DNA of 64,000 nt from Symbiodinium natans (Eukaryota > Sar > Dinophyceae > Suessiales > Symbiodiniaceae): contig CAJNDS010000691.1 in assembly GCA_905221605.1 (NCBI GenBank), positions 124,001 to 188,000 on the forward strand. Direction: 5' to 3'. Each line of letters opens with the position of its first letter. Positions within the stretch are counted from its first letter, which is position 1. Shown here piece after piece: positions 31,526 through 41,535 of this stretch. A program made the translations under genes and the position numbers. The notes below the pieces were generated by a model. It was not told the DNA's origin, made no database searches, and was given only the letters and a program-made list of their open reading frames with translations.

Positions 31526-31683
31526 GACGCTTAGGAATGCTTGGAAATCATTTTTAATTTTGGGGTACTTGCATTCCTAAGAAACAGCTAAAGTTACTAT
31601 TTCTGGAAATTATTGTTGTTTTTGGGTATATACTTGAATTCCTAAGAAACAGCTAAAATGATAATTCTTGCTATGGTTCCAAG

Positions 31684-31733
31684 TTCAGATTCACAAAAGG
31701 ACATGCCTTATACAGCACCTTGGTGGCGAGCTA
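31684..31733 (+). CDS. 2OG/Fe(II) dioxygenase-like gene, exon 3
   Basis: The frame reads QIHKRTCLIQHLGGEL and joins in phase 0 to DRMLKTCR across the introner at 31734-31823. The acceptor (CCAAG at 31679-31683) is likely but unproven. Confidence 0.55.
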
Positions 31734-31823
31734 GACACTTGGTCGCCCAGTGGTACCCTTTACCCCTTTTCTGTTGGGGTTCTGCAAAAGGGGTACCCTT
31801 GTTGTGCTATGGTTACTACCAAG
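31734..31823 (+). mobile_element. Introner intron, GA-AG, duplication GACA
   Basis: The element 31738-31823 begins CTTGGTCGCCCAGTGGTACCC and ends with GGTACCC...ACTACCAAG. GACA is duplicated at 31734-31737 and 31824-31827. The left copy provides a GA donor. The 90-nt excision joins CTA to GAC in frame. Confidence 0.85.
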
Positions 31824-31967
31824 GACAGGATGCTCAAGACCTGCCGCATGGTCTTTGCCTTGGATGGCTCGTCGTGGATGCCGTGCAACGAGGCCCCGCG
31901 CTGCTTTGCAGAGCGCCTGGCCATGGCCATCTTCAACCACCACACCGCAGGCTGCACATTCGACGCA
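31824..31967 (+). CDS. 2OG/Fe(II) dioxygenase-like gene, exon 4
   Basis: The frame reads DRMLKTCRMVFALDGSSWMP, then CNEAPRCFAERLAMAIFNHH, then TAGCTFDA. It joins to exon 5 as FDA-ARSGAEWW. Lying upstream of the HxD motif, this is the helical region that precedes the beta-helix core in this type of protein. Confidence 0.75.
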
Positions 31968-32124
31968 GCCCCTATATCCCCCTTGGGAAGTATTTTTTGT
32001 TTTTGTTTATATAAAACCCAAGAGGGTATTAAAGATCATATTTTCACTACGGTTCTATAAAATATATAAAACCCAAGAGGGTACTAAAGATCATATTTTT
32101 ATTAAGGTTCTAAGGGGAGTATAG
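31968..32124 (+). mobile_element. Introner intron, GC-AG, duplication GCCC (family B)
   Basis: The element 31972-32124 begins CTATATCCCCCTTGGG and ends CTAAGGGGAGTATAG. GCCC is repeated at 31968-31971 and 32125-32128. The interior has a partial tandem duplication of ATAAAACCCAAGAGGGTA. Excision restores GCA-GCC in frame. The sister copy is at 32530-32684. Confidence 0.92.
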
Positions 32125-32330
32125 GCCCGGTCTGGTGCTGAGTGGTGGTCGCAAGTCCGCCAGAGCGGACATCATGAGGAGGGCATCCAATTCCACTGGG
32201 ATACCGACGAGGTTGCGGTGGAGCGGCACAACGTCAACGTCCACCCGCACTTGAGCACCGTAACCTATCTGTCAGACTCGGGCGCGCCGACACTGGTTCT
32301 GGCCTGCCGCAACTCGCGACGGCCCAGCCA
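32125..32330 (+). CDS. 2OG/Fe(II) dioxygenase-like gene, exon 5 (HxD motif)
   Basis: The frame reads ARSGAEWWSQVRQSGHHEEG, then IQFHWDTDEVAVERHNVNVH, then PHLSTVTYLSDSGAPTLVLA. FHWD has the H-x-D metal-ligand spacing of Fe(II)/2-oxoglutarate oxygenases, and PHLSTVTYLS...GAPT is the strand-turn that follows in this algal type of protein (recognised from memory). Substrate unknown. Confidence 0.8.
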
Positions 32331-32432
32331 GATACTAGGTAGGCCCTTTGGACATTTCTTGTTTTCCCTTATTGGGTTTAAGAGGATCATGTTCAGGAAT
32401 ATTTTTTCAGAGGTCTTTCAGGGCCATCTTAG
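32331..32432 (+). mobile_element. Introner intron, GA-AG, duplication GATA (family A)
   Basis: The element 32335-32432 begins CTAGGTAGGCCCTTTGGACA and ends TCAGGGCCATCTTAG. GATA is repeated at 32331-32334 and 32433-32436. A conventional GT-AG cut two to four bases later breaks the frame; using the duplicated GATA as a GA donor gives CCA-GATA-TCA in frame. Confidence 0.92.
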
Positions 32433-32529
32433 GATATCATCGACCTATGGACACATACATCAGGGTGCTCTCAGCTGGCCACAGCTCTGGAAGCACCTTG
32501 TTTTTGATGGCCAGTTCCTGCACGGCACG
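32433..32529 (+). CDS. 2OG/Fe(II) dioxygenase-like gene, exon 6 (distal His)
   Basis: The frame reads ISSTYGHIHQGALSWPQLWK, then HLVFDGQFLHGT. FLHGT carries the likely distal iron-binding histidine. Confidence 0.75.
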
Positions 32530-32684
32530 GCTCCTATATCCCCCTTGGGATTTTTTTTGTTTTTGTTTATATACAACCCAAGAGGATATTAAGAATACTA
32601 TTTGCATTATTCTTTTTTGCTTAGATAAAACCCAAGAGGCGATTAAGAAACTTTACTCTTATTAAGGTTCTAAGGGGAGTATAG
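32530..32684 (+). mobile_element. Introner intron, GC-AG, duplication GCTC (family B)
   Basis: The element 32534-32684 begins CTATATCCCCCTTGGG and ends CTAAGGGGAGTATAG, like the copy at 31972. GCTC is repeated at 32530-32533 and 32685-32688. Excision gives HGT-APEED in frame. Confidence 0.92.
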
Positions 32685-32757
32685 GCTCCAGAGGAGGACA
32701 GCACCGGGGGCCAGCGCGTGACCTTCCTCGTGAACATCTGGTTGAACCACCGGCCCA
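32685..32757 (+). CDS. 2OG/Fe(II) dioxygenase-like gene, exon 7 (RVTFLVNIWLNH)
   Basis: The frame reads APEEDSTGGQRVTFLVNIWL, then NHRP. The Arg in QRVTFLVN, about 15-25 residues after FLHGT, fits the 2-oxoglutarate-binding arginine. Confidence 0.78.
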
Positions 32758-32866
32758 GCAACTAGGTAGGTTTTTTGGGACATCTTGTATGTTTTCCTTA
32801 TATTATTGGGATTTTGAGGATCATCTTCAGGAAAATATCAGAGGGTTTTTGAAGGGACCATCCTAG
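32758..32866 (+). mobile_element. Introner intron, GC-AG, duplication GCAA (family A)
   Basis: The element 32762-32866 begins CTAGGTAGGTTTTTTGGGAC and ends GAAGGGACCATCCTAG. GCAA is repeated at 32758-32761 and 32867-32870. Using the GT at the in-element CTAG-GTAGG would leave a stop codon; the GC donor gives RPSNCHRLPK in frame. Confidence 0.92.
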
Positions 32867-33360
32867 GCAATTGTCACCGGCTGCCAAAGCCTCTGAGCAA
32901 GAGGCTGGGTGATGCGGCCCTGCCACCAAAGATACTGACAGCTACGGCCCGGCCTCCGTGCGCGCAGGGCTACGGCGAGCTTCACAGAAAGTTTCAAGCG
33001 ACCTTTGGCCGCAGGAGCCTGGCGCACCGCATTGAGTGCTCCTTGCCAAGGAGGCCGAGTGAAGGAGAAGGCACCGTGTTGCTCGAGTGGTCCTCGCAGG
33101 ACCCGGCACAGTTGGGGCCGGCAACAAAAGCGGCACGAAAGGGAACCTGTACCTCAGTTTTTGGGCCTGAACGCGACCCGCCTCGGCCGGGGCCTGCCCC
33201 AGTGGCGAGGCAACCCAAACTGGAGATCGCGGGTGTATCACGCAGACTCATGCATAGACCTGTGGGCGTGGCAAATAAAGCAAGACCCCCCAAACGTGGT
33301 AGTAGTAAAACGAGAAGAACAAGCCGGCTGGGAAATCCCGGTAGAGGAGGAGGGTGTTGA
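32867..33360 (+). CDS. 2OG/Fe(II) dioxygenase-like gene, last exon seen
   Basis: The frame in phase with exon 7 reads SNCHRLPKPLSKRLGDAALP and stays open to TGA at 33358-33360, with a basic, low-complexity tail. From about 33150 a second + frame (LPQWRGNPNWRSRVYHADSC, then VVVVKREEQAGWEIPVEEEG) looks equally natural. Either another intron switches frame, or the tail is non-conserved. The end of the protein is therefore uncertain. Confidence 0.6.
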
Positions 33361-33397
33361 AGGGCCAAGTGTGGAGGGGGGTGGGGGGGGCGGGGTG

Positions 33398-33505
33398 CCC
33401 TAAGGATCCATGTACTTATATAGAGTATACTTGGGCCCTAAAGCTACTATATAGGAACCCCATGAAGGCCCAAGTATATACTATATAGGTACATGGATCC
33501 TTTGG
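33398..33505. mobile_element. 110-bp foldback element, copy 2
   Basis: This is nearly identical to 4431-4538 (two differences). It begins CCCTAAGGATCCATGTAC and ends GTACATGGATCCTTTGG. GGTG flanks both sides (33394-33397 and 33506-33509), a 4-bp duplication like that of the introners. Confidence 0.88.
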
Positions 33506-34299
33506 GGTGGGGGATGTGGGGGGGTGGGGTTAACATATGCCATCCAGACACCTGCAGCCCGAGGCCTCGGTTCATTGCGCTCTTTAAAGGTTTAGGGTTT
33601 AGGGTTTAGGGTTTAATTAGGATTTAGGGTTTAGGGTTTAGGGTTTAGGGTTTAGGGTTTAGGGCTTAGGGTTTAGGGTTTACCAGCAGCTGAAGCCTAA
33701 CATCCTGAAGCCGATAAAGCGGGGTTTGGGGTTGGGCTTTCGGGTTTGGGGTTGAGGCAAGAGGGTTTACGGTGTCGGGCTTAGACTATGTTTCTCACCC
33801 TCCAAGAGCTTTCAGCTTTCAAGCCACTGAAACCCCCAAACCCCACAACTCCAACAGCTTTAACACTTAACCCCAAAACTCCTACACCTCACTCTAAACC
33901 GAAAGCCCCCTAAACCCTAAACACCGCAAGTCTTGTGTTAGTTGACGACCCCAGTAGGCGCCTTGTAAACCCTAAACCCTAGACCCTAGACCCTAAACCC
34001 TAAACACTAACGCCTAAACCCTGAACCCTAAACCCTATGCTGCAAACCGAGCCTTGCCTCGAAGCCCCATAAACTACGAGAGACAAGTAACATAGGGGTC
34101 GGAATAATTACTACTAGTGGTCCCTTATGGCCCCAAGATAATTTTACTACAATTGCCCCCCCCCCCCAAAAAAAAAATAATAATAATGTTCTAATTATTA
34201 AGTCCCCTATAGTAGCCCTAAACCCTAAGCCTAAAGCCTAAACCCTAAACCCTGTTCGAATTTTGAAGGCCCTTATAGTAAACTCAAAAAAACACTCGA

Positions 34300-35140
34300 A
34301 GAGGCGCCAGCTCGAGGAGGAGTCGCGCAAGGTGGAGGCACAGGGGGACTGGCGGGGGGGGTTTAGGGTTTAGGGTTTAGGGTTGAGGGTTGAGGGTTGA
34401 GGGTTTAGGGAGGCTGCAGGACATTTTTGGGAGGGTTTTGAGGGTGTTTAGGGGCTTTGGGAGATTTGGCTTAGTTTAGGGTGGAGGATTTAAGGCTTAG
34501 GGTTTTGGTTTTAGGGTTTACTGGGAAAACGCCCTAGTCATTAACAAATAAGTAAATGGATATAAATAGATAAATACATATACATATATATATAATAATA
34601 ATAATAATAATTTGTGTATTAAGTTTATTTCATACACCCACAGTTTGCGAAACAAGTTCTTATTGCTAAGATAAGTCTGCATAAGTTGCACTCAAGGTCG
34701 GCTTTCTGTACCCCCTAAACCCTACGTAAGCCCTAAGCCCTAAGCCCTAAACCCTAAACCCTAAACCCTAAACCCTAAACCCTAAACCCTAAACCCTAAA
34801 CCCTAAACCCTGAACCCTAAACCCTAAACCCTAAACCCTAAACCTGAGCCCTCCTTTTTGCGGTCCATCCAGTAGTCCCCAGACCTTGTGGACTCCTCAA
34901 AGGGCCTTACGCACCAGCTGGAGCTGCTCAGCATTCTGGCGCTTGGTTGGGTAACCCTAAACCCTAAACCCTAAACCCTAAACCCTAAACCCTAAACCCT
35001 AAACCCTAAACCCTAAACCCTAAACCCTAAACCCTAAACCCTAAACCCTAGGCTCTAGCCGCCCTAGTCCCTTCCACGCGGCCCAGGAGAAGGATGCCAT
35101 GATTGCTGAACTACAGGCTAAGGCTGGTGCCTCAAGCTCA
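34300..35140 (+). CDS. Coiled-coil gene, exon islands
   Basis: Islands read KRRQLEEESRKVEAQGDW (34302-34360), DLVDSSKGLTHQLELLSILA (34875-34955) and FHAAQEKDAMIAELQAKAGA (35063-35140). Heptad-like charged/Leu spacing points to one coiled-coil protein on the + strand. The introns between them hold two large CCCTAAA arrays (34734-34842 and 34953-35052). No family name. Confidence 0.4.
34734..35052. repeat. Two CCCTAAA arrays around an island
   Basis: About 15 units at 34734-34842 and about 14 at 34953-35052, both C-type, with the island at 34875-34955 between them. This is an exception to the usual C-then-G flanking pattern. Confidence 0.95.
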
Positions 35141-35639
35141 CAGCTTTTTTGTCTTAGGCCTTATGCCGGAACCCCAGACCCTGAAGCCCTAAACCCTAAA
35201 TCCTAAACCCAAAACCCTAAACCCTGTACAAACCTAAACCCTGAACCCTAAACAAACCCTAAACCCTAAACCAACCAATAACCCTCAACCTTTGCAGGTT
35301 CAGGGCTTTGGGTTGGCCAGGTCTGGCGTGCTCAGTAGCTGGAGGGTCCAAGTTCCCTTTCTCTCTGCTTTTAGGGCTTAGGGTAAGGGACTAGGGTTTG
35401 GGTTTTGGGTTTAGGGTTTAGGGTTTAGGGTTTAGGGTTAGGGTCAGGAATTAGGGATTCTTGGTGGACTTAGAACAAGAAGTGCAAAAACTGGTACTGT
35501 TGGCCTTTGTGGGGTAGGTACCCTTGTTCCCTTGCTTCGGATACAAGCCGATTCACTCAAGGGACCAAGACGCGCACCCCTAAGGTTATACCCCTAAAGG
35601 TTCCCCTTAAGATTCTCCGAATACGGCCCTCATGTTCCC

Positions 35640-35700
35640 ATAGAGGATCTTCCAAAAGGGACACCAAGCTCAGGATCTTCCAAAAGGGACACCAAGCTCA
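35640..35700. repeat. Tandem 28-bp duplication
   Basis: The phrase AGGATCTTCCAAAAGGGACA followed by CCAAGCTC occurs twice in a row at 35645-35672 and 35673-35700. Confidence 0.85.
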
Positions 35701-35754
35701 AGCGCACAAGCTTAGGGGTCTAAACCCTGAACCCTAAACTCTAATCCCATGATT

Positions 35755-37556
35755 CACGAGGTGCAACAGCACCGGCAGCGAGAAGAGGAGCAGCAGGCCC
35801 AGGATATGTTTGAGATAGTTTTGGGAGGTTTAGGGTTTAGGGTTTAGGGTTTAGGGTTTAGGGTTTTAGGGTTTCAAGTTTAGGGTTGTTGTTGGAATTC
35901 ACCATAATTCACCCTAAACTCGGCCCTAAACCCTAAACCCGATAAACCCTAACCCCCCAAGCCCTACAAACCCTAAAACCTAAACCCTATCGAAACTCCG
36001 AACCTTAAAATAACATCCTAGAAACCCTAAGCGCTAAACCCTAAACCCTAATGGGTAGTTCGGAGTAGGGTTCTGCGCAATTGCCCTAAATACGCTTTTA
36101 ACCAGCTACAATAAAGTTACCTTACTTATCACCCCACGTAAACCCTAAACCCTAGACCCTAAGCCCGAAACCCTAAACCCTAAACCCTAAACCCTAAACC
36201 CCAAACCCCACCTAAATATCTACCCACGAACCTCCAAGATAAGCAAATCATCCCTGGGTCTTTGGGCCAAGCGATGTGGCGCAGAGCTCGTTCGTGTTCA
36301 TGCAGGCGTCGTCCTCCCGCCGGCCTTCCTTTGAGGCAGAGGGTCTTTTTGGGCTTAGGGTTAGTTTGGGGGTTTAGGGTTTAGGGTTTAGGGTTTAGGG
36401 TTTCGGGTTTTGGGTTTTGGGTTTTGGAGGGTTGCGTGGTGCTTCCCGCAGTACCGCTCTGGGAACGGCCAATGTCCCAGACGTGAGCTGCCTCTAGTAT
36501 AGGGCTTGCCTAGAGGAAACCCGCATCATTTCCTGAAAAGACAGGGATGCCTGCCGTTTTACGCGTTGAACAGGGTTCATTTGGACTCCGAGGTTTGAGG
36601 TCAGTGCATTCAGGCATGTGAGAGGTCCATAGCTGGTTGTGAGGCCATCGAACAGTCATGGTCAAGCAATTTATGACTCACTGAGAGGGTTTAGGGTTTA
36701 GGGTACGTATACCGTATATAGGGGGGGGAATGGGCGGGTCCGAAATTCGACCTCTGACGAGCCTTAGGTAGGTTCACCATGTTTCCAATTGATTGTATTT
36801 TGTAGCTAGCTCCAGAATTGTAATCTGTGTGTTGCGAAGTGACGAAATCAGGTACTTCCTGGCGTGGCAGGGAGATGGCAGGTGGGCGAGCGCAACCTCG
36901 TAGGGTTTAGGAGGTTAGTTCAGGCTCTGCTCTACAAGGAATGCATGTAAGTATTGCGTCAGTTTCCCTTTTTTAACGGGATTTAGGTTGGGATGTTCCC
37001 CCCCCCCCCCCCCTATACTGACAGTCCCTTAGCAGGGAATAGACTATAATCCCTATTAAGGACAGTTAGTATAAGAGCGAACATCCCAAGAGTTAGGTTT
37101 TAAACAGCTTCAGGGTTTGGGATTCGGCCTATGCGAGAATCTCGGGTTGAGTCCAGAGTTGGTCTGGTGGGGGCTTAGGGTTACGGGTCTGCAGATGGCT
37201 TTAGGGTTTAGGGTTTAGGGTTTAATTAGGGTTCAGGGTGATATACCAGATCTGCCAGTAGTATAGGTTCATCTGGCTCCTATCTATAGGGCCTAGTTGG
37301 GGCTTCGGGATTTCGCCAGGCCGCCACCAGCGAATCCCACCGTTGCGTGCCCCAAGCTCGGCAGAGAAACCAGCGGAGTGCTACCAAGTTGCCTACATCC
37401 GTTATGGGTTTAGGGTTTAGGGTTTGGGGTTTAGGGTTCAGGGTTCAGGGTTCAGGGTTTAGGGTTTAGGGATGTAGGCTTTCTGAGGGGTCACTCGAGC
37501 TTGGTGCAAGGCGCGAAGCCTTGGCCATGCGCGTCGAGGAGCTCACGACGAAGCAG
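35755..37556 (+). CDS. Coiled-coil gene, further exon islands
   Basis: Islands read MIHEVQQHRQREEEQQAQDM (35751-35825), DVAQSSFVFMQASSSRRPSF (36255-36345), LRSDEIRYFLAWQGDGRWAS (36833-36895) and SLELGARREALAMRVEELTT (37491-37556, ending CAG before GCCCCG, a possible GC donor). They continue the coiled-coil style of 34.3-35.1 kb and may be the same gene. Splices are not verified. Confidence 0.35.
36988..37089. mobile_element. Foldback element with 8-bp duplication, copy 3
   Basis: It begins TTGGGATGTTC followed by a poly-C run and ends GAACATCCCAA. The core GACAGTCCCTTAGCAGGGAA / CCTATTAAGGACAGTTAGTAT is inverted. Flanks GATTTAGG (36980-36987) and GAGTTAGG (37090-37097) match at 7 of 8. Confidence 0.75.
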
Positions 37557-38394
37557 GCCCCGATCCTTTTGATCACTGAACCCTAGATACAAAACAAACC
37601 GAAATGTCCATATAGCCTAAAGCCCTAAGGACAATGAGTTTGTATTCTCAGAATCCACAGGCAAAGAACATCATCACTGTTCTGGGACTAGGTACCCGCA
37701 ACCGTATTGAATAGGGGTTTATCTACTTATCCCCATTAAAGAAACACTATCAGTGGACCACCCTCGACCCCTCTACCTACGACTTTCGCGTGTTTAGGGG
37801 TTAGGGCTGAGGCCTTAGGGTTTAGGGGCTTATGGGCTTTTGGGCTTAGGGGTTCAGGGGTTTAGGGTTTAGGGTTTAGGGTTTAGGGTTTAGGGTTTAG
37901 GGTTTAGGGTTTAGGGTTTAGGGTTCCCTACACCCTATACTTGCCCTAAACCGTACACCCTAAAGCCCTTTGCAAGACACGTCCCTAAACTCCTAAGACT
38001 TGTCACTGTGAGTTGCCTGATTTAGGGTTTAGGGTTTCTGGAAAAAACATTCAGGGTTTAGGGTTTTAGGGCTTATGGATTTTCTTGCTTAGAGCTTGGG
38101 GTTGAGGGTTTATTGAAATATTTCAGGGTTCAGCGGAAGTTTCGAGAACAGGTTTCGCTCTAGACGAACATCAAGTTGTGGTCGCTTGAGGGTTTGGTTT
38201 AGGGTTTAGGGCGTAGGGTTTAGGGCTTAGGGTTTAGGGTTTACGGTTCAGGGTTTAGGGCTTAGGCGAGTTAGGGGTGCGTGGAATCTGAGTAACTGCC
38301 CTGTCTTTCCCCGCTAAACCCCTCGCAAACAAAAGCACAAACACATCCCTCCCCCCCCGCCCCGCCCAACCCAAATCACGTAGTCAAGAAGTAT

Positions 38395-39030
38395 GACGCC
38401 CTAAGCCCTAAATCCTAGACCCTAAACCCTCAGCCCGAAACCCGAAACCCTAAGCCTTAAACCCCAAACCCTAAGCATCCCTAAACCTCAAAAACCTAAG
38501 CTCCAAACCCTAAGCCCTAAACCTTAAGCCCTAAACCCTAAACCCAAAGCTCTGAACCCTGAACCCTAGAAGCCCTAAACCCAAACCTTAACCTCTAAAT
38601 CCTAAACCCTAGACCCGAAGCGTAAACAGTAAGCCCCAAGCTCTAAACCCTAAACCCTATGCTAAACCCTAAGCCCTCAAACCCTAGACTCAATACCCCA
38701 AATTCTAAACCCTCAACCCCTAAGTCCTAAACCCTAAGCTCTAAACCCGAAGCCCTAAGCCCCAAGTTCTAAACCCTTAACCCTGCACCCCCACCTCTGA
38801 ACCCTAAACCGTTAGCCCTAAATCTTAAACCCGAAGCTCTAAACCCTAAACCCTGAACCCCCAAAGCCTAGACCCTAAGCCCTAAACCCTAAAGCCCTAC
38901 ATCCTGAACCCTTAAACCGTAAGCCCTAAGCCCTAAACCCCAAAACTTCAGCCCTTGACCCCTAAGCCCTAAACCCTAATCCCTAAACCCTAAAACCTAA
39001 ACCCTAAACCCTAAACCCTAAACCCTCAGC
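38395..39030. repeat. Long degenerate C-type tract, about 630 bp
   Basis: This is the longest uninterrupted stretch of CCCTAA-like units, with many variants (CCCTAAG, CCCGAAG, CTCTAAA, CCCCAAG) and no coding island inside. It grades into perfect units at its right end before an exon-like island at 39043. G-type units follow at 39110-39330. Confidence 0.92.
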
Positions 39031-39042
39031 CCTAAGCTGCTG

Positions 39043-39105
39043 TCGGGGAGGGCGATCTCCTTCTCGAGCGCCAGCGACTCCTTGGTGCGTTGGAGGCTTT
39101 CGGTG
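39043..39105 (+). CDS. Exon-like island
   Basis: The frame reads AVGEGDLLLERQRLLGALEA, a Leu/Glu-rich helix. It lies exactly between the C-type tract and the G-type block. Confidence 0.35.
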
Positions 39106-39628
39106 GGGGTTTCGGGGTTTGGGGTTTAGGGTTTAGGGTTTGGGGTTTAGGGTTTAGGGTTTGGGGTTTAGGGTTTGGGGTTTAGGGTTTGGGGTTTAGG
39201 GTTTTGGGGTTTAGGTTTGCTTTTTTGGTTTAGGGTTTAGGGTTTGGGCGGGGTTAGTGTTTAGGGGGATATGGTTAGGGTTTTAGGGGGGTTAGGGTTC
39301 GGGTTTTTAGGGTTTAGGGTGCGGGGTGCACCTGGCCCAAAGGGTACGTAGATGACCAATAGATAAGGAACACTTCCCCTGGGTTTAGGGTTTAGGGTTT
39401 AGGGTTTATGGTTTAGGGCCTGAACCCCTAAGTACTAGGTAACGCAAGCCTCGGGTGTTTGGGGCTTTGCGGAGCCCGCGACGACCTTAGGAGGTGTTGG
39501 GTTGTTAGGCCTTTAGACCCTTCGGCTTTTTAGGTATGTAGGGCTTTGCTTTCGGCTTTCGAGGTTAGGGATTCAAAATTTAGGGTTTAGGGTTTAGCAC
39601 TTTTAGAGATGTAAGGCTTGCCTGACAG

Positions 39629-39994
39629 GCTTGAGCTTGCTTTTGTGGACCCTGTGGGCCAGCTATCGCCCCGCATCGAACCAAGCATGCGCCTGCCCAA
39701 GGATCTTCACAATCAACCTCAACCGACAACAGGACCCAACTTTGAACACCCTAAACCCTAAACCCTAAACCCTAAACCCTAAATGCTAAACCCTAAACCC
39801 TAAACGCTAAACCCTAAACCCTAAACCCTAAACCCTAAAACCCTAAACCCTAAACCCTAAACCCTAAACCCTTACCCTAAACCCTAAACCCTAAACCCTG
39901 ACCCCCTCCCCCCATGTGTGGGAGGAGTCGCGGCGCGCCGTGCTCAATTGCCTGGGCGTCCCGAACCCCGCCTCGGACCCAGACCGAGCTTTGG
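39629..39994 (+). CDS. Two exon-like islands
   Basis: At 39629-39747, after CCTGACAG, the frame reads LAFVDPVGQLSPRIEPSMRL and then PKDLHNQPQPTTGPNFE. At 39913-39994 it reads HVWEESRRAVLNCLGVPNPA and then SDPDRALGF. A CCCTAAA array (39750-39900) separates them. Both are protein-like and unidentified. Confidence 0.4.
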
Positions 39995-40660
39995 GTTTTT
40001 GGGGTTCTAGGGTTAGGACCCGACACCCTAAACCCTAAACCCTAAAACCCTAAGCCCTAAATCCTAAACCCTAAACCGCACACCCTAAACCCTAAACCCT
40101 AAACCGCCATTTGCACAGGGGGAGTAAGGCCCCAAAATCCCGAATCCGGAAAACCCTAATCCCGAAACCCTAGACCCCAAACCCCCAAACCCCAAACCAC
40201 AAACCCCAAACCCCAAACCTCAAACCCCAAACCCCAAACCCTAAACCCTAAACCCGAAACCCTAAACTCTAAACCTTCACTAGGCCAGGCCCGAAAACCC
40301 AAAGTCCCGCACCCTCTCAGAGAGCCATCCCCAAGAGCTTATAGGGGTTTAGGGTTTAGGGTTTAGCTCAGCTCTTAAGTGGCAACTTTTAAACTTTTTT
40401 TCTGAAAGGGGTGGGCTGGCTCAAAAAAAGGCTCTATAGATCCCTACAGGCCCTACACCCTACCCCCCCGAGCCCTAAGTCCTAAACCCTGAACCGAACC
40501 TTACAGGCCCAGGCCCTGAAAACCCAAAACCCTAAAACCTCAACCCCAAAACCCTAAACCGAACCATAAACCTTAAAACAACCCTAAACCCTTCCTGTCA
40601 TGTTCGGCGGCCGCTGCCAACTTCAGGCACCACGAGGCACCAGGGTTTAGGGCTGTGGGG

Positions 40661-40764
40661 TTTATAGGGTTTAGGGCGCGTGGTTGCCGATCAGGCAGCT
40701 GCCGGGGGGTGTGGTGACCGTTCAGGTCGCTGCCCTCCCTAGGGGTTTAGGTTTTCCAGGGGTT
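40661..40764. repeat. Dispersed duplicate, left copy
   Basis: About 104 bp including GGTTGCCGATCAGGCAGCTG and GACCGTTCAGGTCGCTGCCC recur almost unchanged at 51044-51147. CAGGCAGCTGCC and similar small palindromes are inside. I see no coding sequence. Confidence 0.9.
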
Positions 40765-40859
40765 CTAGGGTCTTAGCCCTAACCCCCCCCAAGCAGTAGC
40801 CCAATAGCCCCAAGCCGAATATAAGCCAAACCCTAAGCCCTAAACCCTTAACCCCTTAA

Positions 40860-40990
40860 CCCCTAAGGGTACTTAGCTAAGTGGCGGCACCACTTAGACA
40901 AGTGTTAGGGTACGCTTATAATGTCCACTTAGCACACTTATAACTGCACTTATAACTGTGCTAAGTGCCCTAAGTACTTAGTAACTGCCG
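40860..40990. mobile_element. Palindromic element (CTTAGCTAAGTGG)
   Basis: GGGTACTTAGCTAAGTGGCG at the left is matched by complementary CTAAGTGCCCTAAGTACTTA at the right. Internal TTATAA...TTATAA phrases resemble the 22775-23095 family. Confidence 0.55.
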
Positions 40991-41063
40991 TGCGCCTCGA
41001 AGTAAACCCTAAACTCTAAACCCTAAATCCTGTGCCCCAGATCAGGCCACCAAACGCACACCC

Positions 41064-41213
41064 TATAGCTGGAACTAGTAGAATTGTGAGGGTTGGGGTT
41101 TAGGGCATAGGGAACTTTAAAAAATAAAAACTAAGCCCGAAACCTTAACTCTAAGGCTATGATTCAGGGTATGTTTCGGGGTATGTTTGGCAGGCGGTCA
41201 CTCAAGCTTAGAG
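41064..41213. repeat. Dispersed duplicate of 51935-52074
   Basis: The sequence from CCTATAGCTGGAACTAGTAG to CGGTCACTCAAGCTTAGAG recurs at 51935-52074 with small differences. Together with the neighbouring duplicate at 40661 this indicates a segmental duplication with later insertions. Confidence 0.85.
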
Positions 41214-41429
41214 CATGCCATTGCTGGAAACATCCTTTTTTCCCCCGCCCCCCCCCCCCCCCACCCCCCACCCCCCGCCACAAATCTTAGGACTTGTGGT
41301 TGTCTAGACCCAGGAGTATCCTAGGTATAAAAAGGGTACCTATTTAATTTTGGTTGAGTTATAAGGGAGCCTAAACTCTAAATAAAGGGAATAATACTCC
41401 TGGTCCAAGTTGTTAAGGGCTTCTCCTAA

Positions 41430-41535
41430 CAGACCGTGACAGCCCAAGACCCCCACAAGCGGACCTTAACCGCGCCATCCTGCGCTGGGGGCGAAGAGCT
41501 CCGCCACGATGTAGCTGCGGCACTGCCGAGGGAGT
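41430..41535 (+). CDS. Exon-like island
   Basis: After CTAACAG one frame reads TVTAQDPHKRTLTAPSCAGG and then EELRHDVAAALPREF; a second + frame is also open. TTTAGGG units follow. Identity is unknown. Confidence 0.25.

Noticed and set aside
32335-32866. Conventional GT-AG introns starting at CTAG-GTAGG in the family A elements
   Set aside because: Both cuts break the frame or leave a stop codon; using the duplicated GATA or GCAA as donor restores it exactly.
32942-33368. Minus-strand proteins opposite the dioxygenase-like last exon
   Set aside because: They are shadows of the + frame that is continuous with verified upstream exons; composition is Pro/Arg/Ser-rich.
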